NCBI GenBank assembly: GCA_003231075.1
Contig: QIIF01000065.1
Coordinates: 1 to 5,378 of the forward strand
Length of the DNA: 5,378 nt
Source of the DNA: Candidatus Falkowiibacteriota bacterium
GTDB taxonomy: Bacteria; Patescibacteriota; Patescibacteriia; Patescibacteriales; SZUA-104
Direction of reading: 5' to 3'
Shown: positions 1 through 5,122 of the stretch, in pieces
How the letters are laid out: the number at the start of each line of letters is the position of its first letter
Numbering within the stretch: the first letter of the stretch is position 1
Notes under the pieces: generated by a model
The model's database searches: none
Seen by the model: only the letters and a program-made list of their open reading frames with translations
Told to the model about the DNA's origin: nothing
Made by a program: the position numbers and the translations under genes

Positions 1-729
1 ATGATTTTAAAGAATATAAAAAATATTGTATTGCGTGATTACTCCACGGACACGGCGTTAAGGTATCTGCCGGCGGTTGATATTTTAAAGAAGATTAAAA
101 ATGAACAAAATAAAATTTTAGAAGTCGGATCTGGAGATTTAGGCATTACGCCGTATTATAAAAAAAATATAACGGGGCTTGATGTTGAATATGATAATCG
201 GCGGAACGGATTGCTGAAAAAGATAAAATTTAACGGAAAGATTTTTCCTTTCAAAGATAATGAGTTTGATGTAACGATAAGTGTTGACAATATTGAGCAT
301 TTGCCGGCAAGCGCGAGAGAATTTTTCTTAAAAGAAATATTAAGGGTAACGAAAAAAGAAATAATTTTAATCGCGCCATGCGGTAAATTCTCTTATGAAC
401 ATGATATTAAGTTATATGATTTTTTTTATAATATCCATAAAAAAAGAGATAAATTTTTGGAGGACCATAAACAAAATGGGCTGCCGGAAGCGGATGATTT
501 GATTGCAATGATAAAAACATCCGCGGGCGAGCTGAACAAGAATATTAAAATAACAAAAAACGAAAAATCGCTTAATTTAAAAATAAGATATTTTATTATG
601 AAATGCAAAATCAGCAAAAATATATTTTTAAGCGTTTTGTATTATATGTTTTTATCTCTTTTGCCTTTAAGAAATTTTTTTAATTACGGAAATTGCTATC
701 GCCGAATTATAATCGTAAAAATTATTTAA
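1..729 (+). CDS. Class I SAM-dependent methyltransferase (Methyltransf_11-like)
   Basis: Likely a soluble or membrane-associated S-adenosylmethionine-dependent methyltransferase of 242 aa. Seen: motif I, EVGSG (residues 41-45), after a beta strand (KILEVG); an acidic residue ending strand beta-2 (GLDVEYD, D61) expected to contact the SAM ribose; a motif FPFKDNEFDVTISVDNIEHL typical of the Methyltransf_11 strand beta-4 region; and a beta-5 strand (IILIAPCG). The C-terminal 40 residues are hydrophobic and basic and could associate with the membrane. The 40-residue lead before motif I is normal, so the ATG at base 1 may be the true start, but upstream sequence is not visible and an earlier start cannot be excluded. 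The stop lies 1 nt before the glycosyltransferase start, implying co-transcription. Context suggests modification of a surface glycan or its precursor; the acceptor substrate cannot be read from the sequence. Family call is confident, substrate unknown. Confidence 0.85.
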   Translation: MILKNIKNIVLRDYSTDTALRYLPAVDILKKIKNEQNKILEVGSGDLGITPYYKKNITGLDVEYDNRRNGLLKKIKFNGKIFPFKDNEFDVTISVDNIEHLPASAREFFLKEILRVTKKEIILIAPCGKFSYEHDIKLYDFFYNIHKKRDKFLEDHKQNGLPEADDLIAMIKTSAGELNKNIKITKNEKSLNLKIRYFIMKCKISKNIFLSVLYYMFLSLLPLRNFFNYGNCYRRIIIVKII

Positions 730-730
730 T

Positions 731-1528
731 ATGATATTTTCCGCTATAATTGTTAATTATAATACTAAAGAATTAGTAGAAAATTGCCTTAATTCAATTT
801 TTACCCATTGCGATGATGGCAGTTTTGAGATTATTGTGATTGACAACGCGTCTCAAGACGGGAGTGTTGAAATGTTTAAAAATAATTTTAAAGATAAAGT
901 AAAATTAATAGCGAATAGCAGAAATGCGGGCTTTGGTTCGGCTAATAATCAGGGCGCTAAAATTGCGCGCGGAGAATATTTATTTTTTCTAAACAGCGAC
1001 ACGATAATAAAAAATAATATATTGGTTGAATTGGAGAAAAGTTTTTTGCGGGATGAAAATATCGGCGCTGTCGCTCCGAAATTATTTCTTGAGGACGGCG
1101 GTGAACAGCCATACGCTTTTGGAAATTTTCCGAGTTTGGCAAGCGCGGTTTTTGAAAAATTTAAATCTTCCGCGAAATACCGGAGCAATCCGTTTGAAGT
1201 TGATTGGGCGAGCGGAGCCGCTTTAGCCGTAAAGAAAAATGTGTTTGAAAAATTGGGAGGGTTTGATAAAAAATTTTTTATGTATTTTGAGGATATTGAT
1301 TTATGCAAGAGAATAAAAGAAGCGGGATATAAAATATTGGTAAATCCGCGGGCAAGCTTAACGCATTTATGCGGTAAAAGTTTGAGCCGTTTTATTAAAA
1401 GGAAAAGATATTATTATGAATCGCAAGACTATTTTTACAAAAAACATTACGGCTCGTTTAAAATGTATTTAATGAAAATTATCCGTTGGCCGTACAAGGT
1501 ATTGATAACTTTTGTTAAAATTAATTAA
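731..1528 (+). CDS. Glycosyltransferase family 2 (WbbL/rhamnosyltransferase-like)
   Basis: A 265-aa GT-A fold glycosyltransferase that probably transfers a nucleotide-activated sugar onto a lipid-linked surface glycan at the cytoplasmic membrane face. Seen: N-terminal strand SAIIVNYNT (residues 4-12), VIDNASQDGS (36-45) nucleotide-binding segment, RNAGFGSANNQG (64-75), and FLNSDT (86-91), where NSD with D90 occupies the DXD metal-binding position. The acceptor side has a WASGAALAV segment, GGFDKKFFMYFEDIDLCKR with E187/D188 as likely catalytic-base region, then AGYKILVNPRASLTHLCG. This order of motifs is that of WbbL-type GT2 enzymes. The C-terminus is basic (FIKRKRYYY) without an obvious helical anchor. 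Start ATG is 1 nt after the previous stop; its own TAA overlaps the next ATG by one base (TAATG), so translational coupling is likely. No Shine-Dalgarno motif is seen. Sugar specificity is not deducible; rhamnosyltransferase is only the family's common annotation. Confidence 0.92.
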   Translation: MIFSAIIVNYNTKELVENCLNSIFTHCDDGSFEIIVIDNASQDGSVEMFKNNFKDKVKLIANSRNAGFGSANNQGAKIARGEYLFFLNSDTIIKNNILVELEKSFLRDENIGAVAPKLFLEDGGEQPYAFGNFPSLASAVFEKFKSSAKYRSNPFEVDWASGAALAVKKNVFEKLGGFDKKFFMYFEDIDLCKRIKEAGYKILVNPRASLTHLCGKSLSRFIKRKRYYYESQDYFYKKHYGSFKMYLMKIIRWPYKVLITFVKIN

Positions 1529-3669
1529 TGATTGATTTTAGAAAAAAGATTATTTTATTTATTTTTGTTGTTTTAATGGCGTTGCCGCCGTTTTTTAGCG
1601 GAGGGAACGGCGCGCTTATCGGTCTGGCGGTTTTGGCATTTATCGGATTGGCATTTTTGCTTTTTAGCGGAATAGAGGAGGCGGATAAAAAAAATGAAAG
1701 TAAAAATTTTTTTTTATCACCGTTCTTTTTTTTGTTTTTATTTCTTATTTTCAGCTTAATCACGGTTTTTTTCTCAATATCCCCTTATAACAGTTTCGCG
1801 GTTTGGCTCCAATATTTAAGCTATGGGACTTTGTTTTTTATCGCGGCGAATTTAAAAATAAAAAGAAAAGAAATTGATTTTTTGATTAAAATTTTTTTGG
1901 CCGTAAGCGCCGCGCTATCTTTAATCGGAATATATTTTTATTTAACAGGAAGTTATGTCCGCTTGACATCCACATTTTATTGGCCCAATCCTTTCGCCGG
2001 CTATCTGCTTTTTTCTTTGCCGTTGGCGTTTTGTTGGTTTTTGGAAAGCGGAAAAGGGATGAAAGGAAAAGTATTGCCGGGGTTTGTTTTAATATTGATA
2101 TTGGCGGCTTTTGTCTTGACGGGATCGCGCGGGGCATTTTTAAGCATTTTGTTGGTTTTGCCGGTGTTTATTTATTTTTATGGAAAATCCCCCAACCCCC
2201 TTTATCAAGGGGGCATTAATGGAAAATCCCCCAACCCCCTTTATCAAGAGGGCATTAATGGAAAATCCCCCAACCCCCTTTATCAAGAGGGCATTAAAAA
2301 TAATCAATCCCCCAATCCCGATATCCGTGGGTGGTATAACAGAGCGAAGGGGAATTTTATTGATATTGTATTAATTATTGTATTGTCAGCGGTTTTAATA
2401 ACGGGGATTAGTTTTTTAAAGCAAGGCGGTTTTTGGTTCGCCTCTCATATAGAAAAAAGTTTTGCGGAGTCGGATTTTTCTACGAATATCAGATTGAATT
2501 ATTGGCGGGGAGCTTGGGAAATTTTTAAGGATTATCCTATTTTCGGATCCGGTTTGGGAACTTTTGGGATAATTTATCCGCAATACCAAAAAGATCCGAT
2601 AAGCGCCGGAAAATACGCGCATAATTTATATCTGGAAATGATGTCCGAGGCGGGGGCGTTTGTTTTATTGTTTTTTGTTTTGTTTCTTATTTCTGTTTGT
2701 CGGCGCGCGCGTAACGGCCTAAAAGAAAAAAAATACGCGCTTCCGCTATTCGTCGGGATATTGGCGTTTTTAATGCATAACAGTGTTGATATTGATTGGC
2801 ATTTCGGAGCCAACACTTTGGTTTTCTGGATGTTTTTAGGGCTGCTTTATAATATTATAGTGAATTACAAAACATCATTTTTTTTGTCATTCCGAACGAG
2901 CGAAGCGAGGAGGAATCCCTTAAAGATCGCTAATGGCAAGGACATTGTTTTTTCTACGGGCAAGGGGTTCTTCTCCGCCGGTCGGTGGGTTGAAATGACA
3001 AAAAAAACAATGTTTCTTAATTTATGGAATACTGCCAAAAATAAGTTAGGAGAACATAAGCAAAATTGGCTCAGGGGGTTAATCATTTTTATTTCCTTTT
3101 TGCTGATAATTAGTGGTATAATATTTTTATACGGCGGTTATTATTTTAGTGAGGGAATGCGCTTTCAATCAAAAGGCGAATTGGCTTTGGCTGAAAACGC
3201 GTTTCAAAAGAGTATTTTTCTAAATCCTAATCCGAAACATTTAAGGCAATACGGGATTATTCTTTATGCCCGCGGCGCGGCCTCAAATAATGAATCGGGA
3301 AAAGAGCTTTTAAAAAAAGCGTTAAAAGCGTCGCAAAAAGCAATCGCGCTGGATAGCGGCAATGCTTTAAATTATGAGCTTAGAGGCAAAATTTATTACG
3401 CTCAAAATAAATTTATTGAAGCGGAAAGCGATTTTCGCGAAGCGGTAGAGTTAAACAGATTCAATCCGAGTAATTATATTAATTTATCCGTCCTATTGAT
3501 TAAGCAAAATAAAAAAAATGAAGCCCGTAAAATAATAGAAAAAATATTATTTTATTATCCGGAAGAAACGGTCAAAAACAGAGAAGCGCGCATAATGAAA
3601 AATCAGGAGGTTTTTTCAAAAATTAAACAAAAAATTAATTATTTAAAATATTTATTATCAACATTATAA
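1528..3669 (+). CDS. O-antigen ligase family (Wzy_C) membrane protein with C-terminal TPR domain
   Basis: A 713-aa polytopic protein that probably transfers a lipid-linked glycan to an acceptor on the outer face of the membrane. About 13 hydrophobic helices are visible (near 8-24, 29-47, 62-82, 92-107, 117-137, 152-172, 182-198, 203-217, 275-293, 375-391, 400-418, 425-443, 512-531); charged loops fit an N-in topology. Family hallmarks: RLTSTFYWPNPFAGYL (near 143-156), TGSRGAF with R201, the large outer loop with R322..YWRGAWEIF..P.FGSGLGTF (322-344), and AHNLYLEMMSEAG, where H365 fits the conserved ligase His. Residues 544-680 form TPR-like repeats (for example 612-645 and 646-679), predicted outside. 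Two in-frame repeat insertions enlarge cytoplasmic loops: G219-N271 and about F451-K493. Start overlaps the upstream stop. Could be an O-antigen/S-layer glycan ligase, a polymerase or a pilin-type O-glycan transferase. Confidence 0.88.
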   Translation: MIDFRKKIILFIFVVLMALPPFFSGGNGALIGLAVLAFIGLAFLLFSGIEEADKKNESKNFFLSPFFFLFLFLIFSLITVFFSISPYNSFAVWLQYLSYGTLFFIAANLKIKRKEIDFLIKIFLAVSAALSLIGIYFYLTGSYVRLTSTFYWPNPFAGYLLFSLPLAFCWFLESGKGMKGKVLPGFVLILILAAFVLTGSRGAFLSILLVLPVFIYFYGKSPNPLYQGGINGKSPNPLYQEGINGKSPNPLYQEGIKNNQSPNPDIRGWYNRAKGNFIDIVLIIVLSAVLITGISFLKQGGFWFASHIEKSFAESDFSTNIRLNYWRGAWEIFKDYPIFGSGLGTFGIIYPQYQKDPISAGKYAHNLYLEMMSEAGAFVLLFFVLFLISVCRRARNGLKEKKYALPLFVGILAFLMHNSVDIDWHFGANTLVFWMFLGLLYNIIVNYKTSFFLSFRTSEARRNPLKIANGKDIVFSTGKGFFSAGRWVEMTKKTMFLNLWNTAKNKLGEHKQNWLRGLIIFISFLLIISGIIFLYGGYYFSEGMRFQSKGELALAENAFQKSIFLNPNPKHLRQYGIILYARGAASNNESGKELLKKALKASQKAIALDSGNALNYELRGKIYYAQNKFIEAESDFREAVELNRFNPSNYINLSVLLIKQNKKNEARKIIEKILFYYPEETVKNREARIMKNQEVFSKIKQKINYLKYLLSTL
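1687..1733 (+). repeat. Cluster of homopolymer tracts A8, T9, T8 inside the ligase gene
   Basis: A8 (1687-1694), T9 (1707-1715) and T8 (1726-1733) occur within 47 bases near the 5' part of the ligase frame, encoding KKNESKNFF and SPFFFLFLF around the start of the third membrane helix. Tracts of this length are slippage-prone and could in principle switch the frame. They are also expected in an AT-rich gene encoding Lys- and Phe-rich segments, so no regulatory meaning is claimed. Confidence 0.5.
2182..2298 (+). repeat. Three in-frame 39-bp tandem repeats (13-aa units GKSPNPLYQ[G/E]GIN)
   Basis: Three head-to-tail units, in codon register 2182-2220, 2221-2259 and 2260-2298, encode GKSPNPLYQGGIN, GKSPNPLYQEGIN and GKSPNPLYQEGIK. 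Units 2 and 3 differ only at the last base, and unit 1 differs from unit 2 by one internal base (GGG to GAG), so identity extends to wobble positions. Unit 1 contains a perfect hairpin, CCCCCTT-TATC-AAGGGGG (7-bp stem); units 2 and 3 carry one mismatch in it. The C5/G5 runs contrast sharply with the AT-rich host gene. The core resembles a GC-rich hairpin repeat I remember from many bacterial genomes, usually intergenic. It lies in the predicted cytoplasmic loop between the eighth and ninth membrane helices. Confidence 0.93.
2302..2340 (+). repeat. Degenerate fourth copy of the 39-bp repeat
   Basis: After one extra codon (AAT, 2299-2301), a 39-base stretch encodes NQSPNPDIRGWYN, which aligns without gaps to GKSPNPLYQGGIN over 13 residues (SPNP, a Gly and the final Asn shared). 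At nucleotide level I count about 21 of 39 positions matching unit 2, mostly in the ATCCCCCAA-CCC half. The second half differs (GATATCCGTGGGTGG), so this could be a decayed copy or a related variant of the same hairpin family. Confidence 0.6.
2878..3007 (+). mobile_element. Palindromic MITE-like element inserted in frame in the ligase gene
   Basis: The ends form a perfect 14-bp inverted repeat, T8-GTCATT (2878-2891) and AATGAC-A8 (2994-3007). Allowing two mismatches it extends to 22 bp (2870-2891 with 2994-3015). Between GTCATT and AATGAC the core is 114 bp, a multiple of three. The left arm (GTCATTCCGAACGAGCGAAG, then a GGAGGAATCCCTT segment) matches from memory a widespread bacterial repeat beginning GTCATTCCGA and continuing into GAGGAATCCC; the right arm (AAGGGGTTCTTC) is its diverged complement. 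The reading frame gives SFRTSEARRNP (454-464), a peptide characteristic of such insertions. It separates the helix ending at about 443 from the one starting at about 512, in a predicted cytoplasmic loop. No transposase or clear target-site duplication is seen, so any movement would be in trans or past. Confidence 0.8.
2942..3013 (+). repeat. Secondary 12-bp inverted repeat sharing the element's right arm
   Basis: ACATTGTTTTTT (2942-2953) is perfectly complementary to AAAAAACAATGT (3002-3013). It overlaps the A-tract used by the outer 14-bp arm, so the two pairings would be mutually exclusive. Part of the match is a poly-T/poly-A run, which lowers its weight. Confidence 0.55.
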
Positions 3670-3674
3670 AATTT

Positions 3675-4499
3675 ATGATTTATATTATTTATGTTTTTAT
3701 TTTTATTTTCGGCTTGCTGATAGGGAGTTTTCTCAGTTGCTTTATTTGGCGGTTGATGAATAAGATTTCTTTGTCGCCGTTCAGTAAAGAGGGAAAACGG
3801 TCTGTTTGTCCGAAATGCGGAAAACAAATCGCGTGGTATGACAATATACCGCTTTTGAGTTTCGCGATGCTTAAGGGAAGGTGCAGGCATTGTAAAGGGT
3901 TAATATCCGTACAATATCCGATTATTGAGCTAATTACCGGCTTATTGTTTGTTTTAGCGTGGCAAATAGAATCAGGAGTTATAAATTATGAATTAATGCT
4001 TATTCTTAATCCCATAATTCATAATTCAAAATTCATAATTCAAATTTTTCGTGATTGGTTTTTGATTAGCGTAATGATTGTGATTTTTGTGATTGATCTT
4101 CGTTGGTATTTGATATTGGATGTTATTACTTTGCCGGCGGCGGCCATCATTTTTGTTGTTAATTTGTTTTTAGGATTTTCTTGGCAAAACTTGTTTATTT
4201 CTGGTATAATAGGAGGTAGTTTCTTTCTTTTTCAATTTTTAATTTCCAACGGTAAATGGATAGGAGGGGGGGACATTAGATTGGGGTTATTAATGGGATT
4301 TGCTTTAGGTTGGCCGGATGTCCTAACGGCGTTATTTTTAGCGTATTTTATCGGTGCGATTATCGGCGTCGCTTTAATAGCGGGAGGAAAAAAAGCATGG
4401 GGATCCAAAGTTCCTATGGGAGTTTTTTTATCGGCGTCAACTTTAATTATAATGTTTTGGGGAGATAGAATTTTAGGATGGTATTTAAATTTATTTTAA
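3675..4499 (+). CDS. pilD: Prepilin peptidase / N-methyltransferase (PilD-type, A24 family)
   Basis: A 274-aa membrane aspartyl protease expected to cut prepilin leaders after Gly and, in classical members, N-methylate the new N-terminus. Seen: first helix (3-24) ending GSFLSCFIWR; an N-terminal DiS_P_DiS-type cytoplasmic domain with paired zinc-type cysteines CPKC (45/48) and CRHC (70/73) flanking WYDNIPLLSF; QYPIIELITG (80-89) into the second helix; VIDLRWYLILD with D141 at the first catalytic position and D149 eight residues later; and GGGDIRL with D200, the second catalytic Asp in the GxGD motif. The LPD seen in many homologues is ILD here. A heptamer repeat array encodes I114-I124 in the loop between helices. 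Start is 5 nt after the ligase stop, without a visible Shine-Dalgarno. Two prepilin genes follow, matching its role. Length is typical. Confidence 0.95.
   Translation: MIYIIYVFIFIFGLLIGSFLSCFIWRLMNKISLSPFSKEGKRSVCPKCGKQIAWYDNIPLLSFAMLKGRCRHCKGLISVQYPIIELITGLLFVLAWQIESGVINYELMLILNPIIHNSKFIIQIFRDWFLISVMIVIFVIDLRWYLILDVITLPAAAIIFVVNLFLGFSWQNLFISGIIGGSFFLFQFLISNGKWIGGGDIRLGLLMGFALGWPDVLTALFLAYFIGAIIGVALIAGGKKAWGSKVPMGVFLSASTLIIMFWGDRILGWYLNLF
3984..4045 (+). repeat. AT-rich heptamer array with inverted left arm inside pilD
   Basis: Four heptamers, ATAATTC, ATAATTC, AAAATTC, ATAATTC (4014-4041), continue as a partial unit to about 4045. In TTC register they read TTCATAA, TTCAAAA, TTCATAA, TTCAAAT. 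Upstream, AATTATGAATTA (3984-3995) is a perfect 12-bp inverted match to 4015-4026. The array is translated as IIHNSKFIIQI in a non-catalytic loop between helices of the peptidase. Heptamer strings like this are familiar to me as intergenic repeats in candidate-phyla genomes. Confidence 0.75.
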
Positions 4500-4500
4500 T

Positions 4501-4530
4501 TTGAAATTAAGACGCCGGATTGTTTATTTA
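4501..4530 (+). promoter_or_regulatory. Possible sigma-70-type promoter before the prepilin genes
   Basis: In the 50-nt gap between pilD and the first prepilin, TTGAAA (4501-4506) is followed after 18 nt by TATTTA (4525-4530). A small palindrome TTATTT-A-AAATAA (4524-4536) overlaps the -10. The gap is the only intergenic space wide enough for a promoter in the window. In AT-rich DNA such matches are common by chance, and read-through from the upstream operon is equally possible. Confidence 0.25.
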
Positions 4531-4549
4531 AAATAATAAGTAACTTAAA

Positions 4550-5116
4550 ATGCAAAAAAATCTTCCAAATTCCAAATTTAAAATTCCAAATTCAAAATTA
4601 GGATTCACTCTTATTGAATTATTAGTCAGTGTTTCCATTATTGCGGTAATTACCGGTTTGTTTCTCGCTAATTATCATTCAATAAATAAGAGGCAAAAAT
4701 TAATTATGGCGGCGCAAAAAATGGCAAGTGGCATTAGAATGGCGCAGCAGTTTAGCTTGGGGTCTAAAAAATATAATGGAAATACGCCGGCGGAAGGATG
4801 GGGCGCGCGTATAAGCAGTTCGCAAAACGGCAGTTATATTATTTTTGCCGACAATAAAAGCAATGGCGTTTATGAATATACCGTCGGATTAAACGAAGAG
4901 TTTCAAACGATAAATTTACCTAAGGGCATAGTAGTTGATTCTATTTTAGTTAACGGTATATCTGTTAATGCGGTTGATATAGTATTTTTACAACCGGATC
5001 CGACAACATTTATTAATAATAATTCAACAGTTAACGCGCAAATACAATTGTCTAACGGCAATACAACCAAAACGATTGAAATTAATTCATTTGGGCTTGT
5101 TGATATTCTTAATTAA
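4550..5116 (+). CDS. Type IV prepilin-like protein, GspH/FimT-like
   Basis: A 188-aa pseudopilin-like protein, processed by the prepilin peptidase and assembled into a type IV pilus or pseudopilus. Seen: class III signal peptide with cleavage expected after G18 in KLG|FTLIELLVS, E23 at mature +5, then a hydrophobic helix to about residue 42. The next stretch (KLIMAAQKMASGIRMAQQFSL) continues the N-terminal alpha helix, and the remainder is a beta-rich globular domain. The VDIVFLQPDPT segment and the terminal KTIEINSFGLVDI strand resemble GspH-like proteins I associate with Patescibacteria. The 18-residue leader is longer than the usual 5-10 and is largely encoded by a heptamer repeat array (PNSKFKIPNSK). 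ATG at 4550 is the only ATG before the cleavage site, and no Shine-Dalgarno is seen. It follows pilD by 50 nt and precedes another prepilin by 6 nt. Family is confident; whether it is a minor pilin, competence pilin or secretion pseudopilin is not decidable. Confidence 0.9.
   Translation: MQKNLPNSKFKIPNSKLGFTLIELLVSVSIIAVITGLFLANYHSINKRQKLIMAAQKMASGIRMAQQFSLGSKKYNGNTPAEGWGARISSSQNGSYIIFADNKSNGVYEYTVGLNEEFQTINLPKGIVVDSILVNGISVNAVDIVFLQPDPTTFINNNSTVNAQIQLSNGNTTKTIEINSFGLVDILN
4563..4597 (+). repeat. Heptamer array (TTCCAAA family) encoding the prepilin leader
   Basis: Five contiguous heptamers, TTCCAAA, TTCCAAA, TTTAAAA, TTCCAAA, TTCAAAA (4563-4597), encode residues 5-16 of the prepilin leader. 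Because 7 is not a multiple of 3, the protein repeat is seven residues long (PNSKFKI then PNSKLGF). The unit TTCAAAA and the translated motif NSKF are shared with the array in pilD, indicating one repeat family in both genes. Confidence 0.8.
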
Positions 5117-5122
5117 AAGTTT

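Noticed and set aside
1026..1226. Plus-strand 66-codon frame inside the glycosyltransferase
   Set aside because: Out-of-frame overlap with a well-supported gene and no domain or initiation signal.
949..1308. Minus-strand open frame of 119 codons opposite the glycosyltransferase
   Set aside because: Low-complexity antisense shadow of a gene with complete GT2 motifs; no recognisable domain.
2198..2216. Hairpin CCCCCTT-TATC-AAGGGGG as a transcription terminator
   Set aside because: No T-run follows the stem and it sits mid-gene; it is part of the repeat family.
2182..2298. CRISPR-like array
   Set aside because: The 39-bp units are contiguous with no spacers, remain in the reading frame of a membrane protein, and no cas gene is present.
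2180..2374. Plus-strand 64-codon open frame over the 39-bp repeats, with an ATG in each unit (MENPPTPFIK...)
   Set aside because: It is an alternative frame of the tandem repeat inside the ligase gene; its repetition follows from the DNA repeat and it has no independent domain or initiation signal.
2878..3007. Palindromic element as a rho-independent terminator
   Set aside because: On both strands the T-tract precedes the stem and an A-tract follows, the wrong order for a terminator; the reading frame continues through it.
2865..3086. Minus-strand 73-codon frame across the palindromic element
   Set aside because: Arises because the element is open in several frames; no family recognised and it is antisense to a strong gene.
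3117..3122. TGGTATAAT extended -10 box within the ligase gene
   Set aside because: No -35 at suitable spacing, intragenic, and the same string occurs at 4202-4210 in pilD, where it encodes the same Ser-Gly-Ile-Ile type hydrophobic stretch; likely codon-driven coincidence.
3777..3800. SPFSKEGK stretch before the first CxxC of PilD as another repeat remnant
   Set aside because: The peptide resembles translations of GC-rich hairpin repeats, but the DNA has no clear inverted arms or second copy in the window, so it stays only a suspicion.
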